From the NCBI GenBank assembly GCA_003427395.1, contig BFEA01000208.1, forward strand, positions 69,315-133,314: a stretch of 64,000 bases of DNA, read 5' to 3'. The position numbers and the translations under genes were made by a program. Positions 34,628-46,500 of the stretch are shown in pieces. The stretch comes from Chara braunii (Eukaryota; Streptophyta; Charophyceae; Charales; Characeae). The notes under the pieces are model-generated. The model saw only the letters and a list, made by a program, of their open reading frames with translations. It ran no database searches and was not told where the DNA came from. The stretch's first letter is position 1. Each line of letters opens with the position of its first letter.

Positions 34628-37224
34628 GTGGTGGACAAGCTTCAGGGTAGATGGGTTTCTACGCAAGTTATGCTGGAATTAGAGGTTATATGTGTCATCA
34701 ATGCCTATGGCCCTAATGATGTGCGGGATATGGTCAACTTCTTTCAGGCTATCAGGGCACACATACCAAATGGAATACTAGTAATCATGGCAGGGGACTT
34801 TAATGCAGCCCCTGACAGATGGATGGATAGATGGAAGGTGCCTTCTCCATGTCCCACCTATAAAGAAGAGGATGAAAATATTATTAGGATTCTATGTGAA
34901 TCAAAACATCTTTATGATACATACCGTGAAATTTTCTCTCAGGAGAAATTGTTCTCATGCATCCGACACAATGGTACCCCCCACCAATCGAGGTCCATGA
35001 TCGATCTTATTCTTATGTCCAAAGACCTTGATAGGGCTTTCGTATGGGCTTGGCCAGGGGTTGATCACAAGATGTGTGCAGTTTTTCTCTCCTTTAGGTA
35101 GGAAACAGATCAAGGAAATTTTTTTTATAAGTTGAATACTTCCTTGATTTCACAAGTGCGATTTAAAGACTACATAAAGGATGTGTGGGAATATCGACAC
35201 ACAACTGAAAATCAACAGGATTCGTTTGTATCATGGTTCAATAATGGTTTAGCCTTTTTGGCAAAAAAATGTAACGAGTATTCCAAGTTATTAGCCAAGA
35301 GTCATTATTCTCAGGAACTGAAAATCCAACAACAAATTCTAGAGTATGAACTGAACAACCAAACTAACATTTCTGCCAATGATATTCCCCAACAAACCAG
35401 TATCCAGGATCTCATAAATCAGGTACTAACTTTTGCAAAACATCGTTGGCAGGGATATATGATCAGAGGTAAATTAACTAGGTTTGTAACAGAGGGTGAA
35501 ATGGATACATCATTTTTTGCACTTGCTAGGGCAAAAGCTAGGAAAACTATGATCGAAGGATTTCAAGATCCGGTGGGATCTATCGATCTATCCTCATCCT
35601 TTTTTTCAGCAGCTAGTCTCAAAATTGCTTATAATCGTTTTAAAGACGTATCTACTTTTATCAATAACCCTTTGTACCGACAGGAAGACGATATGACAAT
35701 GGTAGAATTCCTAGCCCCAGTAACTCAATCCCTCACTCAGGAACAATGTCAACAATTAGAAAAACCTCTTACTAAGGAGGAATTATGGACAACCTTATTA
35801 CCAATGGAAGAGGGTAACACCAGGTATAGATGGGCTACCCAAGGACTTTTGGGAGACTATGTGGCCGACTTTCTCTAATAATTTGATGAAACTCGGTTTG
35901 GGAATCTGGTGGGATGGGGGAAATGGTTAGTCAAGGCGTTTTTACTCTTCTCTATAAAAAGGGGGACAAAACTAAGATTAGAAATTACAGACCAATTACC
36001 CTACTTACGTGGTGTACAAAATGTTGGTTAAGGCCTTGGCTAATTGAATGATACCGGTTATGCCATACATATACACCCTTCACACACGGGTTTTATCAAT
36101 AGCAGGCACATTCAGAACAACATCCTCTTAATTAATGAAATGATCAAACTTTCACGTCAATCCAAGCAAAATACTGCCTTCGTATTTATAGACTTTGAGA
36201 AAGCATATGACTATGCGGATTGACGTTTTTTAAAGGCTTGTCTTCATAAGATGAATTTTGGTCCCTACATGCGGAAATGGGTTGGTATCCTTCATTCTAG
36301 CGCCACAACTAGAGTACAAATCAATGGTATTTTTTCCCCTGAGATTAAGTTGCAAAGGCCGATTAGACAAGGGGACCCCCTTCCTTTTCTTAATCATAAT
36401 GGAAGCATTAAAGGCCAATCTTAGGCAAAATCATAACCTTAAGTGTCTTCAGTTTTCTGGCATCTTGGAAGAGGCCATTCCAATTTGTTCCATGTTCGCA
36501 GATGTTCTCACAATCATGATGGAGGCATCGGAGGCAAATATGGAAGAAATTTGAAACTTGACGAATAAATTCCTTAAGGTGTCAGATATGGTGGCCAATT
36601 GGGGTAGCAAGCCACAAGGATGGTGGATGCACTCTAATGGGGAGTGTCCCCTGGAGCAACCAAGAGTTAATTGGGCTCCACATAACACGCCTATTCATAT
36701 TTTCAGTGTGTCTTTGACAGCCTAAGGAAAACCATCTAATAATGATGAATGTATTTTGAGACCAATCTTGGAAAAAATGAGGCAATGAAAGAATAAACAT
36801 ACATCTATCTTTGGAAGGACTTTGATAATTAATAATGTGGTATTGACTTCTAGTATAAATCAGCATTGTGGGCTGAGTAAAGGAAGTACTAAGAGCATTA
36901 AACAATTGATTTCAACATTTCTCTTGAGAGGTAATTATGAACAGGAAAGGGTGATTCCAAGAGTGGTTTGGAACTCCTTAATCCAACCTAAAACAAGAGG
37001 AGGGTTGGGTTTGCTAGACCCATTGCTTCAAGCCCAAACTCTTTCACTAAAATGGATTAAAAAATTAATCTTCTCAATCGAGAAGTCTTGGGTGGTGTTG
37101 ACTTTGGAACAAATCCGTAGACTGGCTCCTGTTGCTCCAAAGGATCCCCATCCTCTATCATGGCTAGAGAGGATAGATATTGGAGTATTCTTAAACCCCA
37201 GGAACATTCCCGAGAGGAGGGGGT
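34628..37224 (+). pseudogene. LINE_4 ORF2: endonuclease and reverse transcriptase remnants
   Basis: Endonuclease motifs: MAGDFNAAPDRW, SMIDLILMSKDL, GVDHKM. Reverse transcriptase motifs in changing frames: YKKGDKTKIRNYRPITLL (about 35957), FIDFEKAYDYAD (about 36188), RQGDPL (about 36366) and FADVLTIMM (about 36495). In the last motif the second catalytic Asp of the FADD box is Val, so the enzyme would be dead even without the stops. Later segments include EQERVIPRVVWNSLIQ and GGLGLLDPLLQ. Confidence 0.85.
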
Positions 37225-39080
37225 GAGGGGAGCTGCTCGTAAGGATTTGTTCCTAGACAATCTATGGACGTCTCTAGTTAAAACATGGAGAGATCTTCCT
37301 CTACAAAACAGGTCATTTCCTTCGAGGTATGAAGAAGTGTTGCGTCAACCTCTGTTTGGAAATCGTTGGATCACAGACATAAATGGGTGTATCTTTAATA
37401 GCTCAAGTCCACCTTGGTCCCTTTGGGTTAAGAGGGGGGTGATGAAAATAAAGGATATTTGGGATTCAGAAACAAAGAATTGGAAAACAACAAACAAGCT
37501 TAGACAGACTTTACGGTATGCCCATGATCTTTCTCGCATCCTAGAACAATTGATCTTCTCTATTCCTTTGGAATGAGTGAGACTTTTGAAAAAAGAGATT
37601 AGATTTAAAGAATCGGATTGGATGATGACTTTTGAGGTAAATAAGCAAGAATGGGCCAAGTGGTTCACATTCTACCACAAGGGGCTCTAGTGAGTAAATT
37701 TAGGATGAACAAGGGTATGTTTGTATGTTCCTTAGTCAATGTTCATCGAATGAAGTAGCCTTTTTTCCATTTTCGTATATGTACCGCATTAGAGTACTCT
37801 TCATATCCTCAATCAAAGGGTGGAGGGCATTTCACCCGGAGCTCCCTATTCCAGAATTACCTTTGATCCGGAGGAATGGGTATGGCGGACCAACAGAAGA
37901 GAGAATCCACGATCAATCCAAACTTTAACGGTAAAGGCAGCATATCATTTGCTCAGGTCAAAGGTAGATGTGTCAGTGATAGTCCAAGAAAGGTGGGCAC
38001 AAAATTTAAATATTGATATAAATGGAATAAAACATATAATTTTTTTTTCAGAAATATCAGACAATGCCCTGCCAAGTTTGCTTCTCTACAATGACAAATT
38101 ATTCACCATTGTTTACCTACAAATGACTAGCTCATAGACCATTCCTCACTTGAACACAGAGGATTAGCTTTGCCGTGGTGCAAATCTTGTTTGTCTGCCT
38201 TTCCAAATAGAAAAATCAGAGAAACAATTGAACTTTTTGTTTTGCAATGTCCGGGTTCGGTACTTCTCTAGAGGAGATGGGACTGGGTTTGGAGAAGTCT
38301 TACGGGGTTGGATTGGCCGTGGAACTGGAAAATGTTTTTTTTTGGTCAATGGGAACCTCTGGGAATCTCACTTTCTAGTTTTCAATCCAACCTTTTTAAA
38401 ATTGGCAGTAAAGCAATCCTATGGACCTTGTGGTATAAGAGGTGTGTCCATGAAAAGGAAGATGGAATGGAACTCCAAGTCTAATTATGGACTAATATTG
38501 GCTGAAGGTTGAGTGAGTTATTGACATATCTTAGTCCAGCCATCCTTTTTACTGTGCCTCAAGGTAATTTTGGGGAGTTACTTTCTGAGAAGTCGAGAGG
38601 TCTTGGGAGGCCGGACCCGGTTTCCAGCAGGTTACCTGGTGACTATTCCGGGTAGAATTGTGAGGTCCCCGGCCTCAACCATTTTCCTAATATAAAGCAA
38701 CAACTTCTCAAAAAAAAAAAAAAAGTAGAGGGGGCTTAAATTGCAGAACCTTTGGTTCAATTTATTCAAACTGAAATTCGAGCTCAATGGTCGCATATTA
38801 AAATCAAGTTATGCAGTCTTCACCAAAAAAAAAGACATTACACAAGCAATCAAAAAGTTCAATACAAACTGGCTGGGGGGATCTGCTGAGGGATGTCTGG
38901 GGGAAGTGATATGGACAGGGGAGGCAAGAGAGGAAGAGTCCTTAAAGAGGGACTTCGATCTAACCTTCAGGAACTGATTCTCACTTCAACCAGGGGCAAC
39001 CCTCCAGAATTCTTTGTTGATCCTTTTCCTCCCTCACAGCTGGCCTTATTGAGTTTGCAACGGTTTGGCTTGGAGGGGGA
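37225..39080 (+). pseudogene. LINE_4 ORF2 C-terminal region, split by a retroposon
   Basis: Frame pieces SRYEEVLRQPLFGNRWI (about 37322), LPLIRRNGYG, and LAWCKSCLSAFPNRKIRETIE (about 38168) are followed by WTLWYKRC at about 38420. Homology to LINE_7 resumes after the inserted poly(A) at 38741 with FIQTEIRAQW and KKDITQAIKKF and ends near 39080. The zinc motif is degenerate. Confidence 0.65.
38600..38724 (+). mobile_element. Short retroposon, tail type b, inserted in LINE_4
   Basis: GGCCGGACCCGGTTTCCAGC AGG is followed by TTCCGGGTAGAATTGTGAGG, TCCCCGGCCTCA and a 15-A tail (38710-38724). The CCGGG...CCCGG arms can pair. The same type-b tail occurs at 39741-39877 and, reversed, at 43915-44031. 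Confidence 0.65.
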
Positions 39081-39439
39081 GTAAGTAGAAAAATATTGAG
39101 GTATCAGGGGAATGGAAGGGGAAGCTAGTATTTCTAGTGATTATCTGGCGGCTCCTTTACAGAGCTGAAGAGGCAATCATGTGGTTCCATTAAAAAAAAG
39201 AAGAAGAAAAAAAAAGGATTGCTATGGTTGACATTGGCCAAGTTGACATCGTCTCTGAGATTTAATGTCCTGATGAAGGGGAGGACAGGAGTTACTCAAG
39301 ATTTAGGAGGCTAGTTTAGCTGATCTAGCTCTGTCTTCAGATCTGATCAGTTGCTTTCCTTAAGTACTTCGTAGTATTTTCCCTTTATCTTAGCTTTCTC
39401 CTACTGTTCCCTGCTACTCGTCGTGGAACCCATCTGGTT

Positions 39440-39735
39440 ACAGTTCTTAATCTTGCTATGTGGTGGAGGAGGTTGGCTTGTCGCAAGGTGAAGAAGTCTA
39501 GATGGGGTTAAAAGGAAGAGCAAGGGCAGGTAGGGCTCTGGTAGGGCTCAATGAGTTGTTCATCTTGCGAACTATGTGGTGGAGGAGGTCGGCTCGTCGC
39601 AAGAGAGGAAGAAGACTCGTCGTGGGGTTGGTGTTGGGGAGACTATGAGGTATTTTGAGAGTGGCGGGTCTACCATCATCATCATCACCATTAGTATCAT
39701 TACCTTTCATTATCATTATCATCGTCATCATCATT
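39440..39735 (+). repeat. Duplicated GGAGGAGGTCGGCT repeat plus CAT microsatellite
   Basis: TATGTGGTGGAGGAGG followed by TTGGCTTGTCGCAAGG or TCGGCTCGTCGCAAGA occurs twice, at 39455 and 39571, about 116 bp apart. A related copy lies at about 32325. CATCATCATCACC-type repeats follow at 39671-39735 and lead directly into the type-b retroposon. Confidence 0.65.
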
Positions 39736-39740
39736 ATATG

Positions 39741-39877
39741 AGGGACGCTGGGCCCAGTTCCCAGCAGGTTCTGTCTGGTTACCCCGGGTAGACTGTGAGG
39801 ACCCCGGCCTCATTTTTCTCAGATATCAATATCAGCCTTGGGCACTGGGCCCGTTTAAAAAAAAACCAAAAAAAAAG
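39741..39877 (+). mobile_element. Short retroposon, tail type b
   Basis: It starts GAGGGACGCTGGGCCCAG and forms hairpin B as GCTGGG...CCCAGC, a paired change from the GCTGGA...TCCAGC of type a. CCCCGGGTAGACTGTGAGG and ACCCCGGCCTCA follow, then an A-rich tail at 39856-39877. A CAT microsatellite precedes it, as in several type-b copies. Confidence 0.7.
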
Positions 39878-40047
39878 ATTGAACGGCTGAAAATTTTCCG
39901 CGCCGCAAGTGGATAAGGCCCTAGCCCTCTTGGCTTGCCGCAGAAAACAATTCATCCGGTCCATTTTTAATTTTATTTTTTTGAAAAATCCCTTTCGGCT
40001 ACTAGAGAGAGTGATGCCTGCACCTCCCCCTCGTAGACCGGTCAGGC

Positions 40048-41610
40048 GCTCCAATCTATTGGTGGGGAGCTACACCTGCTGGAAACCGGCTCCAGCGTCC
40101 CACTGACACACTTCCAAAATGATAAAAGATGATAAGAAGATACTGGCTAAGTTTGAGTAACTTTGCAAGTAAGCAAACATCGGCTACTTCTCTAGGTATT
40201 GATCCTGGTCCGGGCCAGGCGCAGATGGGCATTGAGGGCGCCGGGGGCACCGGCAACCCCCTTGCTCTCTCTGCACCCGTGCCTCATCTGTACTGTTCAG
40301 CACATTAGTCTGCTCCTTCTTGCATGACTTCCACAAGAGAAAGAGGGTGGGGAGGAAACAAATCCGGAAATTCAGCCGCTGGCCGCAGGGCGATGCTGGG
40401 GTTGACAGACGTCCACTCGTTGAAACGGAAGCTGTAGTCCTTGTGGGGTCTCTCCCCCCGATCCTGCTGATTCTGCTGTTCATCGCCCCTGTCCCTGGCG
40501 TTGTTCTGTGTCCAGACCACCTCTGCTATCCAACCTCTGTTGTCACCCCCCAACCATTCCTTGCTGAATTGCGTTATTCGCTTGGAGACGCCCTGTTCGG
40601 TGTTGAGTGTGCCCAACATCTGCCTCGCTTTCAGCCATTGCTGTTCTATGACTGTTTGCACGTGTTGCTTGATCTGTTCCCGTCCTCCTCCCCCTCCACT
40701 CTCACCCCCTCCATTGCCAACACACAAAGAGCCCACATAATTGCTCTCCTTCCCACCCAGTACATGTTCCCGGTGAAGGTATCCTCAGGTAAGGTCGGCG
40801 CGTGTCCTCCCAAAATGGCCCTGCACTCCCATGGCCAGGTCGAGCCCAGAAGCATCTGCCGCCAGATTCGGTCCCACCACCTCCACATCAGGACTGATGA
40901 TGGACACTGTAAGAAAATGTGCTCGATTGTTTCTGCACTTTTCTGCGCAGGGAAGACCAGCAGGCATCTTTGGCACCAAGGAAGTGTTGTGCCCTGCTGC
41001 TCTAAGTGTGTGTGGTCAACAAGCTAATCATTGTGTGGGGAGGCAGCAGTGGGCAATCTGCCACTGCAAAGATGTGATCTTTCCAGGTTTGTACTTAGCC
41101 TCCTGGAACCAACGAATAGGCTTGGGTGCTTGGCGATCGACATTTAGATGCCTCTGCCTCCTGTCATTCACCACATCCCGTAAGTTCCTCTTGAGTCTTG
41201 ATCCTCAGCATCCGATAGGTGGCGATGACGGTGAGTTTGGAGAGGTGTTTAGTTTTTGGGGTCGCAAAGTGGCTGCGGGTGGCCACCCGCCATTTCCACT
41301 CCACAGGGTCAAGTGGCAGCTCCGTAATCGGCAATTCAGGCCGAAAGGCCTGACATTCTGACCCATCCTCCAGTATCCTAATTCGGTGGAGGCCCTCCTT
41401 GTCGGTCCATTCGAAGGGTTCCCTGCTTCCTGTCAGTAGACCCTTCCTCCCCGCGGAGTAGTATTCTACTAACACGTCCTCTTGTCTTGTCAGATGAATG
41501 AGGCCTACTCGTGTCAGGTCCTCTTTGTGGGCTACCCAGTCCCCTTCCACGATCGTCCTTCCCGTGCGAAGAATAGGGACCCAAGCTAGGGGAAATGCCT
41601 CCACCATCTA
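40048..41610 (-). mobile_element. LINE_5: 5'-truncated LINE of the LINE_7 group, reverse strand
   Basis: The minus strand carries the C-terminal third of ORF2. It reads FPLAWVPILRTGRTIVEGDW, then PELPITELPLDPVEWKWRV, TVIATYRMLR, WRWWDRIWRQML, GNMYWVGRRAIMWAL, TQFSKEWLGGDNRGWIAEVV and DYSFRFNEWTSVNP in several frames. These match LINE_7 at 60980-61880 segment by segment. Downstream on the minus strand, hairpins C and B of tail type a lie at 40048-40104 (GCTGGAGCCGGTTTCCAGC), and a T-rich stretch at about 39966-39980 may be the poly(A) remnant. Confidence 0.78.
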
Positions 41611-43499
41611 TTCCATTGCGGCCTGGGTGTGATGGCAGTAGTTCAGTTTCGCTCTCATCGGTTCCATAAATCCCCTACCCATAGGACCCCATGTTTAACC
41701 CATCCTTTCCATGGCGAACCAGAACTGCACATTACTCTGCTATTTCTGTCGGTAATAATCTACTCCATCTGATAGATCAAGGACTTAAATTTTTCTGGCG
41801 GCAAGTGAAGAGGGGACGGGGTACCGCTGCTGGAAATCGGTCCAGCGTCCCTTACACAAAATACATTGGAGGATGTCACACTGAATGATGTATGCAAGGG
41901 GAGCGCCTCTTCAGCCTTGGGTAGGCCACCAGTACTGCTCGCGGATATGCTGGCTACTCCCCTTCCTAATTGCTTGAGTCTCCTTTGTGTGGACGGAGCC
42001 TCTGAATGTGTCTGACTGTGTGAGGAGGGGGATTTCGCTGATGTCGTCCTCTTCAGTAGCCCCCCAGACCATTGTTCCATTGCCTGAACGACAGTGTGTT
42101 GTTGTCTGTCACTCTCCCCCGTACCATTGCAGTCCCACCAGGCTCAGTGCCAGTGGGGGAAGAGTTCCGGCAACTCTGAGGCTGGTTTGACGGGGATTGT
42201 TGTGTCGATCTGAGTCCATTCATGGTAGGAGAGGTGGTAGTCCCTGGTCGTATTTCCCTGGCTGCCAAAAAATTGTGATTACTGAGTTTTCGATCTGTTC
42301 CTATTCGTATTTGGCAAAATATAATCTGATTTTAACAAGCAGAATTAGTTCTGACTGGTGACTCTTAAAGTTCTTCCAGTAGTGTTGTTGTACTCAATCT
42401 TGCGACCGTTTTATCCTAAGTCCTGTTCTTCTGATTTACATGTCTTCATTGAGCCTACGACAATTGTGCTCTGAAAGCTTGAGTTGACTTGATTTTCTAT
42501 CCCCCCCTTCACTTCAATCTGATTTTGCAAATTCAGATGTGGGCCCTAATTCTGCTGAGTTTTGGACATCTGTTCAAGGCGGAGGGCAAGGGGCACGGGA
42601 TGATTCTTTGCAAGGACGGAGAGGGGGATTGAACTGGGGCTGTCTAACGGGTACCGGCTCGGAGGGATTTTTCATCCGATGCGATTGGTGCCAGGCAGTT
42701 ATGCTGTTTGATGGGTACTGGCTGATTAGGGTTAACTCTGGTGCGATTGGCATTGGGCAATGCTGGTTTACCCCCTTGAGGACGGAGACTGGAATCTCCG
42801 ATGGGCCAGGAGATTGCAGGTTGATGATGGTGTCCAGTTTTCGCTTAGAATAAGGTTTCTTGAACTCTTTACAAGGATGGAGTTCGGGAGGGTGAAGAGG
42901 GTTTGGATGGGGGAGGTTGGGAACGGAAGTCATTGGCATCGGGCAGAGTCTCGGTGGGTACCGGCCGTGGTCAGCTAACTTCATCGGGACTAACTCGGGA
43001 CTTCCTTTTCGATGACGGAGGCAGAACTGTTGTGTTTGCTGGTCTCGGGAGCCACAAGTTTACCAAGTTTACCAAGGGGAGTTACGTTGGTTGGGTGAAA
43101 GGATACCAGGGTTAGTTAGTGGGGGTTGTTTTACCCAACTTACCCCTGTGCGTTGGGATCGCACATGTGGGGGTGAGTGCTTATGGGCTAAGTAGGGTAA
43201 CATTGATGGACAGAGACCACGCGTCTTGCCAGTGAAGGGAATAGCTGGTAGGATGGGATTAGGGCATAGCAGCAGCAGAGATGGTGGCTCTGCTGCAAGA
43301 AGTCTTGCTGGAGTTGGGTAAGGGGGTTGATGGGTGGTCCTGGGAATAGAGCTCGACCAGTGCTAGTGATATGGAAGCTGGATTGCGGTGACGCCTGGCA
43401 GCTAGTCTGATGCTGTGCTGATGCCGCCATACTCATGGGCTTTCGAACGGCCGAGGCTGAACGACACCAGCTGGAGCCAGGGTCTGGTCGTGCTTCCCT
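41611..43499. other. Intron sequence, no gene recognised
   Basis: A partial reverse-strand hairpin B (GCTGGACCGATTTCCAGC) sits at 41828-41852. Sequence at 42640-42980 has an imperfect internal repeat around GGGTACCGGC/GGGTACTGGC and GCGATTGGCATTGGGC. No domain or RNA gene is visible. Confidence 0.5.
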
Positions 43500-43730
43500 G
43501 TAACCTGAGCATGGTGGGGGTGTGAGGCATGGTAGAGAGATGTAGTGAATCGCTGGAGGGGGAAGGCAGTTCAGTGGCCAATTGGGGCTGTTCTCTAGAT
43601 GATGCTGGCCGGAGCCGAGGTGGGTCGTGCCACCCTGTAATCCAGCAGAAGGGGGTGTTCTGAGGCAGGTCGCGCTGCTCTGTAACCTAGCAGTTGGGGG
43701 TGCGAGGCCTTGTAGAGGCTTGGTAACAAG
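43500..43730 (-). repeat. Dispersed repeat family R1, two tandem partial copies
   Basis: Reverse-complement phrases CTGTAACCTAGCAG, GAGGCATGGTAGAGAGA and GAGGCCTTGTAGAGGC match the R1 copies at 2815-3010 and 44230-44405. Confidence 0.55.
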
Positions 43731-43914
43731 GATAGGGGGTTGAGGCAGGTTGAGGGTCGGGCCGTTGAGTGTCACTTGGTAGTTCGGTTCTGGCCTTGTT
43801 TGGTTCTTGTAACACGAGTTGAGGGTTCTCAAGTCATAAGACTGAGATTTTCTCATAGCCCCTCTGGGATTTAGTAGCTGGTCTATGAGAAGGCCAGCAG
43901 CTATCTTCTATTCT

Positions 43915-44031
43915 CTTTTTTTTTTTTTTTTTTTTTTTAATATTACCAATGAAAATATTGAGGCCGGGGTCCTCACAGTCTGCCCGGAGTGACCGAACCA
44001 AACTTGCTGAGAACCGGGCTCAGCGTCCCTC
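43915..44031 (-). mobile_element. Short retroposon, tail type b, reverse strand
   Basis: A T run at 43916-43938 is the poly(A) tail. Read on the minus strand the core is GAGGGACGCTGAGCCCGG with hairpin B as GCTGAG...CTCAGC, a third compensated stem variant. CCGGGCAGACTGTGAGG and ACCCCGGCCTCA follow. A GAT/ATC repeat lies at its 5' side (44033-44085), as with the copy at 39741. Confidence 0.7.
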
Positions 44032-44229
44032 ATATGGTGATGATGATGATCCTGATGATGCTGCTGCTAATGATGATGATGATTAGAATTTATAAAAATT
44101 GATTAGTAGACTATGCTATATCACCTATTCTGGCCTCCCAAACCTAGAGTAACTCCTAGCCTTCCCTGTACCAGGACACAGTAACTCAGAGACAATACCC
44201 CCCTAACCAACGTCACCCATTGCTGATCT

Positions 44230-44405
44230 CTTCTCGCCACCTAGCAACCCCCCCCGGTTCGCCACTGGATTGCCTTCCTCCCTCGGCAAACCCCAGATCT
44301 CTCTACAAGGCCTCACACTCCTGCAATTTGCAGATTACAGGGCAACACCCCAGCTCCGGCCAGCGTCGTTCTGGCATCGGCAAACCAGGGGCACAGAACA
44401 GAGCA
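44230..44405 (+). repeat. Dispersed repeat family R1
   Basis: TCTCTACAAGGCCTCACACT, CAGATTACAGGGCAACACCC and CTCCGGCCAGCGTCGTTCTG run in the same order as at 2880-3010. Reverse-strand relatives lie at about 46210-46500 and 48640-48960. Confidence 0.6.
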
Positions 44406-44673
44406 ACTCTGCGGATATCAGTCCGGGTTCGACCATCTCTGAACTCCTATACCCCAGACGTGTACGAAGGCTAGATGCTGCCAAAAATCCAGAACACCAG
44501 AAAAAAGATGATACTAATGATGATACTAATGAAGATGGTGATGATGATGCTGATTAACCTGATGATGATGATTATGATACTTCTATTCTCTTAAATTCTT
44601 GGATTCCTAAATTGTTCTTAGCCAAAGCCGGGTAATGGCCCCGGTATTTCCAATGTTTTGTATGATCCTATAT

Positions 44674-44783
44674 GGGACGCTGGGCACAGTTCCCAGCATG
44701 TGCTGGTCCCCACGAATAGATTGGAGCCGTGGTTGTTCCCCGCCACCCTCCCGCTTCAAAAAAAAAAAAAGAAAAAAAAAAAA
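44674..44783 (+). mobile_element. Short retroposon, tail type a
   Basis: GGGACGCTGGGCACAGTTCC forms hairpin B as GCTGGG...CCCAGC. TGGTCCCCACGAATAGATTG GAGCC replaces hairpin C, and an A-rich tail lies at 44757-44783. A GAT-rich repeat lies about 90 bp upstream. Confidence 0.65.
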
Positions 44784-45154
44784 GGAGGCAGTGACTTCTC
44801 TGAAGTTTGCTAAGGAACCCCTCGGAACAACTGAGGTGGGTTATAGCGAGTGGGATCATGACCCTAGTGCCCAAACTAGCCCAACTCGACCAGGGTGTTG
44901 TGAGGAAAGGGGAAAGGGTCGGTAGGATCTACCTTGGTCCATTCCTTGAAGACAAGCTGGTAGTCCGTGACGATCGCTTCATGCTGCCTGGTGCTTTGAT
45001 CTTCCTGCAGTTTCTGCTCCAAAGCTTCTCAAGTACAACGGTCACGCTAGCAGTTGGAGAAGGGCAGGGAGGGCGGCAATGAACTGGAAAGGAAAACACA
45101 GGAAATGAAGCCCCAGAAGAGAAAAGATTGATAGGGAGGCATGAATGGCAGGCA

Positions 45155-45466
45155 TTCAATCCTCTAGCAATGTCCAGAGTGATCAATGCTGCCCAGTCAG
45201 CTAAAAAAATTGTAATGACTGTTGTATGTGACGATGGGCCTGGTTTCCAGCTCGTGCTGCTCCCACGGATAAGACAGGAGCTATCCACAGCCGGATCAAA
45301 GCTTGTCAACGGGTCCAAATTTCTGAGATGTCTCTCTTCCAAGTGACTAATAATGTCTTGCTAAGCCTGTACAACCGAAGCTGTGTCATTGTCCAGTAAG
45401 CTCTTGTGTATGACATTGGGACGCTGGGCCCGTTTTCCAGCACGTGAAGCTCGCCACCAATGGAAC
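45155..45466 (+). mobile_element. Two degenerate type-a tails
   Basis: Hairpin A with stem CTCT/AGAG (45162-45165 with 45176-45179) and 3' flank GATCAATGCTG is followed by a hairpin B/C remnant at 45232-45290. A second copy starts GGGACGCTGGGCCCG at 45418. Neither has a poly(A) tail. Confidence 0.55.
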
Positions 45467-45779
45467 AGAGTCATCATCCGCAATGCCTCTTTTTTCAGAA
45501 ACAAGTTCAAACAACACAAAAAGGACCCTGTGCCCAAGATCACCCGCAACGCATCACATCATGCCAGTACTCTTATCACCAGCAAGATTGCAGGCCCCCT
45601 GGATGCATCAAGGAAAATAAAAAAAAGGCGGAAAACCACTGGGACACTGCACACGAAATGGAAGAAAGAACGAAGTGGCCTTTGGCTGCTTGACCTAGAA
45701 ACTCAGGTTGAGTCACTGCTTGAAGATCCCCACTGGAAACCTGAGAGCTAGCCCAAACTATGATTTGGTCATCAACAAA

Positions 45780-46060
45780 AACCTTTTTATGACTTGCAGA
45801 ACCAGATAGAGCAGATTTAGGGGGTTGCCCTATTCTGGGGTTGGGGTGGGGGTACACATTGCAGCGGGGGCAGATTAGGGTAAAGGGTGGGCAGAGGCAT
45901 ACTTTGGGAGGGAACTGTATGGCTCTGTGGGATAGGGGGAAGGAATGTGGGTCTATCCCAAGTTGGGGCTGAGATGGGCTGCCTGCAATCTGGGTATTCC
46001 GTTCCGGTGGAGGCAGTGTTGGGATAGGATGGGAAGAGGTGGGGGGGGGGGAGAGAAGGG
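45780..46060 (-). repeat. Dispersed relative of the 3185-3935 repeat
   Basis: Read on the minus strand it carries TGCCTCCACCGGAACGG, CTCAGCCCCAACTTGGGATA and CCAAAGTATGCCTCTG, matching the pyrimidine-rich unit at 3190-3540. Confidence 0.55.
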
Positions 46061-46189
46061 ACCTCGTTAATCTTCGGTGTAACCTGTACTAAAGATCCAT
46101 TAACATCTCTTAATTAGACTATGCCATGCTTATCTGGATTCTTAAAATCCTTGGAGACATCTGGGTTTCTTCGCATACCGGATGTAGGA

Positions 46190-46500
46190 TTTTAGAGATG
46201 GTAGAATCCTAGTTGTCGCCTTGCCAAGCCGACGTCAGAACGACGCTGGCTGGTGCTGGGGTGTAGCCCTGTGGCCTGCTGTGGCAGTAGCTTGAGGCCT
46301 GGTAGAGAGATCTGGGGATTCGCCGAGGGAGGATGACAATCCAGTGGTGAATTGGGGGAAGCTGCCATGACAACCTAAGGGGCCAGGTATTGTCTAGGTA
46401 GTGAGAACATGTCAGCTATGGTAGGTATTGATTGGGATGATACTGTCTTTGGAGTTTTGCGTTTGGTATTGGGGGGGAGGCTAGAAGTTGTTCATAGAGT
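46190..46500 (-). repeat. Dispersed repeat family R1, long copy
   Basis: Near-identical to 48640-48960 over about 300 bp, including CCAGAACGACGCTGGC-type start, GGCCTGGT(A/G)GAGAGATCTGG and GCTGCCATGACAACCTAAGG. Both copies sit upstream of a CAT microsatellite (46558-46570 and 49008-49033). Confidence 0.7.

Larger units (their letters stand above)
34601..39217 (+). mobile_element. LINE_4: decayed L1-like LINE of a second group
   Basis: The endonuclease (from about 34628) and reverse transcriptase are recognisable but much more broken than in LINE_1 or LINE_3 (stops near 35101, 35878, 36046, 36222 and more). The C-terminal part (FKIGSKAILWTLWYKRC, then KKDITQAIKKFNTNWLGG) resembles LINE_7 and LINE_5 and not LINE_1 to LINE_3. 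A short retroposon (about 38600-38724) appears to split the C-terminal coding part. An A/AAG-rich run at 39190-39217 may be the element's own tail. Confidence 0.75.
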
